A stretch of DNA of 14,565 bases from Bacillota bacterium (lineage in GTDB: Bacteria > Bacillota > Bacilli > Alicyclobacillales > SLC66). The stretch lies in contig JAJZCJ010000053.1 in NCBI GenBank assembly GCA_021846145.1, forward strand, positions 1 to 14,565, written 5' to 3'. A program made the position numbers and the translations under genes. How positions within the stretch are numbered: the first letter of the stretch is position 1; each line of letters begins with the position of its first letter. The notes below the pieces were generated by a model that was not told where the DNA came from, did not search any database, and worked only from the letters and a program-made list of their open reading frames with translations. Of this stretch, positions 1 to 6,493 are shown piece by piece.

Positions 1-48
1 ACGCTCGGGAACAAACACCAGTTTTTCCCGAAGTTCTTCCCACGTCAC
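1..48 (-). CDS. N-terminal fragment of an unidentified protein, cut by the left edge
   Basis: Reading the minus strand leftward from position 48 gives a GTG codon followed by 15 open codons to the edge, encoding MTWEELREKLVFVPER. A purine-rich ribosome binding site (GGGGGA) lies about 7 bases upstream, overlapping the last codons of the SPFH gene, so the gene is probably translated as the next member of the pspA-nfeD-SPFH operon. An overlapping ATG frame also exists (starting near the SPFH stop) but its residues look less protein-like. The product cannot be identified from 16 residues. Confidence 0.5.
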   Translation of the reverse strand, partial: MTWEELREKLVFVPER

Positions 49-51
49 CCA

Positions 52-999
52 TCATTCCCCCTGCGTGGACTTAAACATACTGCTGATCGAACCAAGTGAA
101 GCCATCACGCCCACCGCATCAGTGGGGACAAAGATCGTGCTTGCTGTCCCCTGTGCCATTGATTTTAACGCTTCAAACGACTGAAACGCCAACATTTCCT
201 CTGTCAACCCGGCGCTAGAAATCAGTTCAATGCGATTTCTTTCCGCATTGGCAACGATTTTAATGCTTTCACCAGTTCCGTTAGCCTCCAAAATCAGCGC
301 CTGCTGCACCCCTTCCGCCCTGCGGATATTCGCCTCTTTTTCCGCTTCCGCACGCAAAATCACAGACTGTTTTTCCCCTTCTGCGCGTAAAATAGCCGAC
401 TGTCTTTCGCCTTCTGCTTGCAAAATATTCGCGCGCTTTTCTCGCTCTGCCTTCATTTGCTTTTCCATCGAATTTTGTATTTCGTGTGGGGGTTGTATGT
501 CGATAATTTCCACACGGTCAATACGCACCCCCCAGGTCTCTGTCACCTCATCGAGCGATTTGCGCAGTTCCAAACTAATGCGATCGCGGCCAGAAAGGGT
601 CTCATCTAACTCCATGTGCCCTACCACCTGACGAATATTTGAAGCAGTGATATTTTGGATTCCGTTTACAAAATTTTGAATGTTGTACGTTGCCTGCTTC
701 GCATCAATGACAGTATAGAAAAAAACTGTCTCAATGAGAATCTTCACATTGTCTTTCGTAATGACTTCTTGCTTAGGAATGAGTACCTGTTGTGTGCGTA
801 AATCCAAGTTGCGAACGACGCGATCAATAAAAGGAATAATTAAATTTAGTCCCGGAAATAGCGATTTGTGGTATTTCCCAAGTCGTTCCACAATGGATAC
901 CGTCTGCTGCGGAATGATGCGCACCCCACGAGCTATAATAAGAATCACGATGACAATAATGATCAAATACATAATGTACACTGTTACGCCACTAGGCAT
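52..999 (-). CDS. SPFH/Band 7 membrane protein, stomatin/QmcA type
   Basis: This 315-residue protein has one N-terminal membrane segment (residues 8-23). It is followed by the typical stomatin entry (IVERLGKYHKSLFPGLN, about 35-52) and an SPFH domain to about residue 185. Residues 190-244 form a helical stalk of five 11-residue repeats (ANILQAEGERQ, SAILRAEGEKQ and so on), and a hydrophobic tail follows. SPFH proteins oligomerise into rings or scaffolds on the membrane and are linked to membrane quality control and fluidity. It lacks the long EA-rich flotillin stalk, so QmcA/YbbK-like is the better label. The ATG start is supported by a GGGGGG site 9 bases upstream. It lies 19 bases after the NfeD gene, the classical NfeD-SPFH pairing, and downstream of pspA. 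The family call is firm; the exact substrate or process is unknown. Confidence 0.93.
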   Translation of the reverse strand: MPSGVTVYIMYLIIIVIVILIIARGVRIIPQQTVSIVERLGKYHKSLFPGLNLIIPFIDRVVRNLDLRTQQVLIPKQEVITKDNVKILIETVFFYTVIDAKQATYNIQNFVNGIQNITASNIRQVVGHMELDETLSGRDRISLELRKSLDEVTETWGVRIDRVEIIDIQPPHEIQNSMEKQMKAEREKRANILQAEGERQSAILRAEGEKQSVILRAEAEKEANIRRAEGVQQALILEANGTGESIKIVANAERNRIELISSAGLTEEMLAFQSFEALKSMAQGTASTIFVPTDAVGVMASLGSISSMFKSTQGE

Positions 1000-1018
1000 G
1001 GTAAATTGCCCCCCTAAC

Positions 1019-1447
1019 TCATAATTTCTCTACCACTAATTGCGTGCTGTCGATCGTGATAATGCGAACAAATGAATCTTTTTCAAAGTGAGCATCCTGC
1101 GTGCTTCCTCTGGCACTCCACACTTCCCCGTGCACTTTCACAAGACCACTGCCGCCTGCTGGCCAACCTTCCACGACTTGTGCTTGCAAATTGACAAGTT
1201 CATCGACACGAGAAAGAAAACGCGACGGACGATTCCGCACACGCTTACTAAAACGCCACGTCAACACAAGCAACAATACAGATAGGATGACAAAAAAACT
1301 GACTTGCCACTCAAAAAACGGTACAAGCAGTCCAAATAGTCCAGTGATAAAAGCAGCAATCGCAATCCACAGTAATATAAAGGTAATTGAAAAAAGCTCG
1401 ATTACACCGAGTATCAGCGCAATCACGATCCATCCCATTGCAGTCAC
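1019..1447 (-). CDS. NfeD family membrane protein (short form)
   Basis: The product has clustered hydrophobic helices followed by a soluble C-terminal OB-fold domain. The NfeD pattern is visible near the end (G-x-V-K-V-H-G-E-V-W-S-A, then a run ending SFVRIITIDSTQLVVEKL). Short NfeD proteins lack the ClpP-like protease domain and partner SPFH proteins through the OB domain. I prefer the GTG at 1447 (142 residues), which has GAGG about 9 bases upstream and gives the usual length. ATG 1438 is also possible. The longest frame starts at ATG 1522 and adds 25 hydrophobic residues, but I see no good ribosome binding site there. The stop lies 19 bases before the SPFH gene, so the two are very likely co-translated. 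Family certain, start uncertain. Confidence 0.88.
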   Translation of the reverse strand: MTAMGWIVIALILGVIELFSITFILLWIAIAAFITGLFGLLVPFFEWQVSFFVILSVLLLVLTWRFSKRVRNRPSRFLSRVDELVNLQAQVVEGWPAGGSGLVKVHGEVWSARGSTQDAHFEKDSFVRIITIDSTQLVVEKL

Positions 1448-1551
1448 TGCCACCACCCTCGTTACGTTGAAGTAAATCACCACATAGAAGATAAATATGG
1501 GGCCGGTCGCAACCAGCCCCATGACACATCATCGGTAACTAATGCAGCACT

Positions 1552-2223
1552 TTATTTTTTATCAGCAATTTTCGCCTTCAGCGCAGCTAGTTCTTTGTCA
1601 AGTGCAGAATCACCAGCTAACGCATTGAACTCATCATCTAGCGACTTGCCATTGCCACGCAGTTCATTGGAAGCCTCCGCTTCTGCTTCCAATTGATTCA
1701 CCTTTTCCTCCATGCGAGCAAACCCCTGTGATGCACTGTCCGACCCAAAAGATCCCATCGTGTGATTGATTTGCTTTTGCACTTTGGCAGCATCGGCGCG
1801 AGCAACTAACATCTCCCGCTTGCTCTTCATTTTGAGCAACTCGTCTTTCATCTCCGACAATCGATGACGAAGATCATCCGCCATTGCCTTGCCTTTGTCA
1901 TACTCCGCAGCATAAGTCTCGTAGTGAGATTGCTGGTCAATTTTATCCTGAAGCGCCTTTTTGGCTAATTCTTCATTGCCTAACTCAAGCGCCTTTTCCG
2001 CCTGTTCTGTACGCTTTTGTACCAATGCCGCCGCCTCGTCGCGCTGTTCTAAAAACCGTTTCTCGATCGCGATTTGTTTTGCGACAGCCACCTCTGCCTC
2101 ACTAATATCTTCTTCCATGTCACGAACAAATTGATTCACCATTTTTACTGGATCTTCAGCCTTATCGAGCAGATCATTGACAGTTGCCATCGTAAGATCA
2201 CGCACACGCTTAAAAAGTGCCAT
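1552..2223 (-). CDS. pspA: PspA/IM30 family phage shock protein A
   Basis: The 223-residue protein is almost entirely helical coiled coil. It begins with the typical amphipathic helix MALFKRVRDL and the conserved stretch DLLDKAEDPVKMVNQFVRDMEEDI. PspA/IM30/Vipp1 proteins are ESCRT-III-like: they polymerise on the inner face of the membrane, sense stored curvature stress or proton leak, and protect the bilayer. The longer reading frame opens at 2268, but ATG 2223 is chosen because family homology begins there and AAAGGGAGG lies upstream (spacing about 12, slightly long). It heads a likely operon with the NfeD and SPFH genes, which are also membrane-integrity proteins. No PspB/C-like partner or PspF regulator is visible. 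A palindrome over a possible -10 box lies upstream. Confidence 0.95.
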   Translation of the reverse strand: MALFKRVRDLTMATVNDLLDKAEDPVKMVNQFVRDMEEDISEAEVAVAKQIAIEKRFLEQRDEAAALVQKRTEQAEKALELGNEELAKKALQDKIDQQSHYETYAAEYDKGKAMADDLRHRLSEMKDELLKMKSKREMLVARADAAKVQKQINHTMGSFGSDSASQGFARMEEKVNQLEAEAEASNELRGNGKSLDDEFNALAGDSALDKELAALKAKIADKK

Positions 2224-2274
2224 TGTAGATGGTAGCCTCCCTTTGTCATTGATGAAATATACACACATGTTATA

Positions 2275-2294
2275 CAGTCCATTATATAGGACTG
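2275..2294. promoter_or_regulatory. Palindrome overlapping a possible pspA -10 box
   Basis: In the pstA-pspA gap there is a perfect inverted repeat, CAGTCC-N8-GGACTG. On the minus strand the 8-base centre contains TATAAT (2286 to 2281), a consensus -10 box pointing at pspA. No convincing -35 sits 17 bases upstream (CGTTTA), which would suit an activated or weak promoter. The repeat could be an operator covering the -10 or a small RNA hairpin. I see no sigma-W type TGAAAC/CGTA pair and no clear terminator for the pst genes in this gap. Confidence 0.35.
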
Positions 2295-2336
2295 GAAGGA
2301 TAATAAACGATTTTTATTTAAATAATTTTTGCGAAA

Positions 2337-3194
2337 TTAGGCGTGTTTTGCTCCATCCCTTTGCAACATACGAACCAGCACATGCAATATCAACACGATG
2401 AACACCAATAATAACGCAGCCGTATAGGCCAATTGATGTGCAGAATTATATGGCTCATTCAAGTAAGTCCAGACCACATAAGTTAAATACGCTACTGGAT
2501 TTTTAACCAATTGTAAATTGGGATTAAAATTCGACCAACCCGCGGTGTAAATCAAGGGTGCTGTCTCACCCAGCGCAATCGATACTGCCAGTAGCACACC
2601 AGTGAGAATTCCGGGCGTAGCAAGTTTTAATAAAACGGTTCGCATCGCCATCAGTGGGGTCATGCCCAACGCGAGCGCACCTTCTAAATAACTGCTAGGA
2701 ATTTGCCGAAAACTCGCATCTGTAGTGCGCACAACATACGGCAAAATGATGATGGACAAACTGATACCACCGGCCAATGCAGAAAATCCCATCCCCCACT
2801 GCAAAACCATGATCATATAACCAAAATACCCAATTACAATCGAAGGAATACCCGCCAGCACTTCAGCGATAAAGCGAATGATCGAACCTAGGCGCACTGG
2901 TGCATAGAGTGCAATATAAATACCCGCCAAAATGCCCAAAGGCGCAGCAATAATTGTGCTCAGCACAATCAACAATAACGTCCCGAGAATGGCGTTTTGC
3001 AGCCCTCCTGCAATACCGGAAGTTTGCGTCTCAAAAAGTGTCAGCGACAAACCAGGAATTCCCCGACTAATCACAGAAATTAAAATATCAAACACAATCA
3101 GTACGACAAACAATAACGCCGCAAACGAAAGTCCCCAGATGGCGATTGACTTCACTTTGCGCCGTTGCGAACGCATCCCTGCTCCTCTGTCCAT
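2337..3194 (-). CDS. pstA: Phosphate ABC transporter permease PstA
   Basis: This 285-residue inner-membrane permease is one half of the PstC-PstA channel, which moves phosphate handed over by PstS using PstB ATP hydrolysis. It has about six hydrophobic segments, starting with residues 17-42. The cytoplasmic coupling loop that contacts the ATPase is at about 170-191 (LEGALALGMTPLMAMRTVLL). The PstA-typical GETAPLIYTAGW stretch is at about 209-220. The ATG start is 3 bases after the pstC stop, with GGAGG 8 bases upstream inside the pstC end, so translation is probably coupled. A second ATG at 3176 also has an AGAGGAG site. It is the last pst gene; pstB, which normally follows, is instead upstream of pstS. 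Confidence 0.96.
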   Translation of the reverse strand: MDRGAGMRSQRRKVKSIAIWGLSFAALLFVVLIVFDILISVISRGIPGLSLTLFETQTSGIAGGLQNAILGTLLLIVLSTIIAAPLGILAGIYIALYAPVRLGSIIRFIAEVLAGIPSIVIGYFGYMIMVLQWGMGFSALAGGISLSIIILPYVVRTTDASFRQIPSSYLEGALALGMTPLMAMRTVLLKLATPGILTGVLLAVSIALGETAPLIYTAGWSNFNPNLQLVKNPVAYLTYVVWTYLNEPYNSAHQLAYTAALLLVFIVLILHVLVRMLQRDGAKHA

Positions 3195-3197
3195 CCG

Positions 3198-4187
3198 TTA
3201 TGCCTCCGTTCCCACGTCTCGGCGTCCTAATTGCACTAATAGTCGGGCGAGTAAATTCGTAATCATGGTGATAATGAGTAACGTCACTGCGATCAGTGCT
3301 AATGCGTGAATGGATAAAGAAGTGAAATCATTTAATGCCCCATCAAGTAGTGCTGCCACCGTGGAGGCCATCGTCGAAATCGGACTGTAAAGATTGTTTG
3401 GCAAATAATTGGTGGCGTTCCCACTCACCATGAGCACCGCCATCGTCTCCCCAAGTGCCCTCCCCCAACCAAGAATAATGGCACCGATTATCCCACGGCG
3501 CACAAGTGGCAAAGCGATATGGCGCACACTTTCATAAGTGGTCATGCCTAACGCTTGTGCCCCCTCCATCGACAGTTTGGGAACCTGTGCAATTAAATCT
3601 CGGCTAGTCGCTGTAATAATCGGAATAATCATGACAGCAAGTACAATACCGCTGGTCAACAGTCCAAAACCAGACCCTGCCGAACCTGCAAAAAACGGAA
3701 AAATTCCGCCCAAATGAGAAAGCCATGGGCCTATCTGATTGGCCACAATAGGCGCGAGCACTACCATGCCCCATAACCCGAATACCACACTAGGAATCCC
3801 CGCTAACAACTCGATAGCGGAAGAAATCCACTTGGCATAGCGAGGCGGAATTTTAAACACTAAGGCAAACGCCGAAAGTAGCGAAATCGGCACACCGATA
3901 ATCATAGCAATCAGCGATGATCCTAATGTCCCCACAATAAAAGGCAAAATTCCAAACGTCGCGCCCGGTGCCGCCTGTACGCCATTGTGAACAACAGGCG
4001 CATTGGCGTACATATTCCCCATGTTCCATGTGATGCCCGTAAAAAAAGATAGCCCTTGGTATTTAAACGCAGGCCAGGCATCATTAAACAAGACGAAACC
4101 CACAAAAATCAACACAACAAGAGGGCTGACGGCAGCAATGCCGGCAGCCACTTGAAACAGCCTAGAACGAAGTCTTGCATTATGCAA
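3198..4187 (-). CDS. pstC: Phosphate ABC transporter permease PstC
   Basis: The 329-residue permease has an N-terminal membrane helix (residues 11-34), a 45-residue extracytoplasmic loop, and a binding-protein-dependent transport core. The coupling loop is at about 208-228 (MEGAQALGMTTYESVRHIALP), followed by GWGRALGETMAVLMVSGN, characteristic of PstC. It pairs with PstA to form the high-affinity phosphate channel. The start is TTG: AGGAG lies exactly 8 bases upstream, and the nearby ATG is out of frame. It begins 25 bases after the pstS stop and ends 3 bases before pstA, so it is part of the pstS-pstC-pstA transcript. The 45-residue loop (about 35-80) contains an unusual NMGNMYANAPVVHNG stretch that I cannot interpret. 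Confidence 0.96.
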   Translation of the reverse strand: MHNARLRSRLFQVAAGIAAVSPLVVLIFVGFVLFNDAWPAFKYQGLSFFTGITWNMGNMYANAPVVHNGVQAAPGATFGILPFIVGTLGSSLIAMIIGVPISLLSAFALVFKIPPRYAKWISSAIELLAGIPSVVFGLWGMVVLAPIVANQIGPWLSHLGGIFPFFAGSAGSGFGLLTSGIVLAVMIIPIITATSRDLIAQVPKLSMEGAQALGMTTYESVRHIALPLVRRGIIGAIILGWGRALGETMAVLMVSGNATNYLPNNLYSPISTMASTVAALLDGALNDFTSLSIHALALIAVTLLIITMITNLLARLLVQLGRRDVGTEA

Positions 4188-4212
4188 ATTCGTTACTCCT
4201 TATCCTAGTAGT

Positions 4213-5322
4213 TTATCCGTGTATCTTGTTAATTTGCGCTTTGCTAAGTGGCTCAATGGATACTGGCAAAGGCAAGAAATGTACTTTATTCATAAACACT
4301 GGCTTGTTGCCACCTTTGGCGTCAATAGCCCAATTCAGCAAGTGCTTCACTGCATTTGCATCGGTAACACTCGCTTGCTTACTGTTGACAATCGCATACT
4401 CATAATTGATGATCGGATAAGAATTTTTGCCAGGTGCATAGATGAGCGAAATTCTTTCATCTTTCGGTGTATGACCAGTCATCGCATTTGCCGCTGATTT
4501 GATCGTCGCATTATTGGGAAGTAAGAAATTCCCGGCTTTATTTTGTAGCGCTGCTTCACCAAGCCCATATTTTAATCCTTGATCAAGCCAACTGATGCCA
4601 ACGTAAGCCACACTATACGGCGTACTCACCGCAGATTGCACGACGCCTTGATTGCCTTGTGCACCAAGCGCGCCAGGTACACTTGGCCAAGATACATTGG
4701 TACCATACTGCACATTCTTTGCCCACGCTGCATTCGTATCCGTCATAAACTGCGTAAAGAGGAACGTGTCACCACTGCCATCTTGGCGGTGAATAGGTAC
4801 GATGGCAGCATGGGGAAGTTTGATTCCCTTATTTAATTTGGCAATTTGGACATCGTTCCAATAACGAATCTTGCCAGTGTAGATTTGAGCCAATACATTG
4901 CCCGTCAGATGCAGATGAACCTTCTTTGCAAGCCCCGGGATATGATACATCACTTGTTGAGCAGAGATAGCGAGCGGAATATTTAACATGCTTGGATTTT
5001 GTTTGATCAATAAATTATTCATGTACGCATCCGATGCGCCGATTTGAACCGTACCATCCGTCGCTTGCTGGATACCAGTACCACTACCTGTGCCAGATGG
5101 CGTGATTTGCACGTTAGGCGCTACTTTTTGATAGGCGGGCACCCACAATTGAAACAATGGGTACAGCAACGTAGAACCAGTTTCCTGCAATTTAACTGTC
5201 GAAGAATCACGATGAGTAACTGACTTCGCAAATGCGGGAACCATCGTCGCTGCAGCAGTAAGTGCGCCGGCACCAATCACGGCAGAAATCGTCAATAAGG
5301 ATGCTTTCTTGAATTTATTCAT
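4213..5322 (-). CDS. pstS: Phosphate-binding protein PstS (exported, no lipobox)
   Basis: The substrate-binding protein of the Pst system is about 369 residues long. It has a Sec signal (NKFKKASLL, a hydrophobic stretch, then a likely cut after AFA at about residues 29-31). The PstS phosphate-loop motifs follow: ETGSTLLYPLFQLW, SGTGSGTGIQ, and RQDGSGDTFLFTQF, which carries the Arg/Asp/Ser/Gly phosphate ligands. No cysteine occurs anywhere in the protein, so the usual Gram-positive lipoprotein anchor is absent; it may be retained by charge or by PstC/PstA. TTG 5325 precedes ATG 5322 directly. The GGGGG site is 10 bases from the TTG and 13 from the ATG, so either could be used. It is driven by its own Pho-type promoter. 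Confidence 0.95.
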   Translation of the reverse strand: MNKFKKASLLTISAVIGAGALTAAATMVPAFAKSVTHRDSSTVKLQETGSTLLYPLFQLWVPAYQKVAPNVQITPSGTGSGTGIQQATDGTVQIGASDAYMNNLLIKQNPSMLNIPLAISAQQVMYHIPGLAKKVHLHLTGNVLAQIYTGKIRYWNDVQIAKLNKGIKLPHAAIVPIHRQDGSGDTFLFTQFMTDTNAAWAKNVQYGTNVSWPSVPGALGAQGNQGVVQSAVSTPYSVAYVGISWLDQGLKYGLGEAALQNKAGNFLLPNNATIKSAANAMTGHTPKDERISLIYAPGKNSYPIINYEYAIVNSKQASVTDANAVKHLLNWAIDAKGGNKPVFMNKVHFLPLPVSIEPLSKAQINKIHG

Positions 5323-5353
5323 CAATTTATAGATACCCCCATGATTTTAGAAT

Positions 5354-5371
5354 TGCAATAAATATATTGCA
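5354..5371. repeat. Inverted repeat in the pstS 5' leader
   Basis: TGCAATA-AATA-TATTGCA is a perfect 7-bp inverted repeat with a 4-base spacer. It lies between the predicted pstS transcription start (near 5380) and the ribosome binding site (5336-5340). It could form a small leader hairpin or be a protein site. It is too AT-rich to be a convincing terminator. Confidence 0.5.
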
Positions 5372-5386
5372 TTCTTTACATGGTCT

Positions 5387-5441
5387 ATCATATCGTTCTT
5401 GCGTAAAGGACTTGTTTTGATAATGTAAAGAAACGTTAAAG
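5387..5441 (-). promoter_or_regulatory. pstS promoter with four phased PhoP-type repeats
   Basis: On the minus strand four hexamers lie exactly 11 bp apart: CTTTAA (5441-5436), CTTTAC (5430-5425), CAAAAC (5419-5414) and CTTTAC (5408-5403). A -10 box TATGAT (5392-5387) follows after a 10-base gap, so the repeats span about -23 to -61, and no proper -35 is present. In Bacillus, PhoP~P dimers bind TTAACA-like direct repeats at 11-bp steps over about -20 to -60 of phosphate-starvation promoters. The match in spacing and position is strong; PhoP binding itself is inferred. Confidence 0.85.
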
Positions 5442-5458
5442 AAGATGACAGTCACATG

Positions 5459-6325
5459 TCAACCAATTTGCTCTTCAACATACACCCGCGTCCGAGGGTC
5501 TTGCGGACTATAAAATAACTTATCTGTCGTCTCGAATTCTACAATTTCTCCTGCTTCCATAAATGCGGTCCGCTTAGCAATGCGCTTAGCCTGTGCCAAA
5601 TTATGCGTGACAATGACGATCGTCATGTGATCTGCAAGTCGAACAAATAAATTTTCTAATAATTTTGTTGATTTGGGATCAAGCGCGGAAGCTGGTTCGT
5701 CAAGCAGCAAAACCTTCGGTTCCACCGCAAGCGCGCGCGCCAAACATAAACGTTGTTGTTGACCTCCGGATAAAGCAAAGGGAGAATGATTCAGTCGATC
5801 TTTTAAATCTTCATATAACCCCACTTCATCCAACTTTGTTTTAGCAATTTCCAAACGTTCCTTTTTATTGACGCCAAACAAACGCAACGCCAACGTCATA
5901 TTATCTAAAATAGACATCGGAAAAGGATTAGGCCGTTGGAATAACATGCCTACTGTACGACGAAAAGACTCAACGTCTTTTACCCCAGAGATATCCCGTC
6001 CCACGACATTGACGATTCCTTCATGACGAAACCCCGGAATCGTGTGACTCATGCGATTGATCGTTCGCAAAAATGTCGTCTTCCCACACCCTGAAGGGCC
6101 GATGATCGCGGTAATTTCACGATCCTTAATGTCCAGAGACAAATTATTTAGTACTCTTTTATGACCAAAATAGGCAGATAAAGCTTCTACATGAATGACC
6201 GTTTCCTTGGCAATGTCTGCGGTTGCGCGCATATTCATTCCACCCATAAAAACAGCCTCTAATTCCTGCAATTCAGATTCCGTCAATTGAATAGGATCAT
6301 CGAGCGCTACAGTGTCGTGTATCAC
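5459..6325 (-). CDS. pstB: Phosphate ABC transporter ATPase PstB
   Basis: This 288-residue ATPase energises the PstC-PstA channel. All nucleotide-binding motifs are intact: Walker A GPSGCGKTT (76-84), Q-loop Gln130 in the PstB-typical MLFQRPNPFP, signature LSGGQ (185-189), Walker B VLLLDE (205-210) and switch His241. The GTG start is supported by AAGGGGGA with about 6-7 bases spacing. It gives an N-terminal extension of about 40 residues, rich in Glu/Leu, before the ATPase fold; an internal ATG near residue 27 or 30 would give standard length but has a weaker site. It is unusual in preceding pstS, with its own Pho-type promoter and a 133-base gap to the pstS start. Confidence 0.96.
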   Translation of the reverse strand: MIHDTVALDDPIQLTESELQELEAVFMGGMNMRATADIAKETVIHVEALSAYFGHKRVLNNLSLDIKDREITAIIGPSGCGKTTFLRTINRMSHTIPGFRHEGIVNVVGRDISGVKDVESFRRTVGMLFQRPNPFPMSILDNMTLALRLFGVNKKERLEIAKTKLDEVGLYEDLKDRLNHSPFALSGGQQQRLCLARALAVEPKVLLLDEPASALDPKSTKLLENLFVRLADHMTIVIVTHNLAQAKRIAKRTAFMEAGEIVEFETTDKLFYSPQDPRTRVYVEEQIG

Positions 6326-6360
6326 CGTGCGTCCCCCTTCGCCATTTTTGAACTAAGTAA

Positions 6361-6393
6361 ATTATAAAGTTCGATTGTTAAGCATTTGTAAAG
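6361..6393 (-). promoter_or_regulatory. pstB promoter with two phased PhoP-type repeats
   Basis: On the minus strand CTTTAC (6393-6388) and CTTAAC (6382-6377) lie 11 bp apart. A perfect TATAAT (6366-6361) follows after 10 bases, the same gap as in the pstS promoter. No -35 box is found at 17 bp. This predicts phosphate-starvation activation by PhoP, starting about 30 bases upstream of the GTG start. Only two same-strand repeats are seen, fewer than at pstS. Confidence 0.8.
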
Positions 6394-6403
6394 ATAATGC
6401 CAA

Positions 6404-6431
6404 CTTTACAATATCCTTACGAAATCTTTAC
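6404..6431 (+). promoter_or_regulatory. Inverted cluster of three PhoP-type repeats upstream of pstB
   Basis: Plus-strand CTTTAC (6404-6409), CCTTAC (6415-6420) and CTTTAC (6426-6431) are spaced exactly 11 bp apart. They face away from pstB, towards the terminator. No plus-strand -10 follows at the distance seen in the two pst promoters, so this is more likely an upstream activating or auxiliary PhoP site for pstB than a promoter of its own. Confidence 0.6.
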
Positions 6432-6436
6432 AAATC

Positions 6437-6465
6437 AAAAGGGCCTTTACACGAAAGGCCCTTTT
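6437..6465. terminator. Rho-independent terminator after the hisC-DAHP synthase transcript
   Basis: AAAAGGGCCTTT and AAAGGCCCTTTT form a perfect 12-bp stem with a 5-base loop (ACACG). The GC core is flanked by A and T runs on both sides, so it could act in either direction. It lies just after the 3' end of the DAHP synthase gene (stop at 6494 on the minus strand) and before the pstB control region, separating the two transcripts. Confidence 0.88.
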
Positions 6466-6493
6466 GACGAACTTAGTTGATGATATTTTTTGT

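Noticed and set aside
1448..1522. Upstream extension of the NfeD gene starting MGLVATG
   Set aside because: No good ribosome site at 1522 and the protein would exceed the short NfeD length. It is hydrophobic and in frame, however, so it is not fully excluded.
2224..2268. Upstream extension of pspA (15 extra residues)
   Set aside because: Family similarity begins at ATG 2223 with MALFKRV, and the extension crosses the ribosome binding site.
2315..2326. TTATTTAAATAA palindrome after pstA as a terminator
   Set aside because: It has no GC pairs and no separate T run; it is probably AT-rich spacer.
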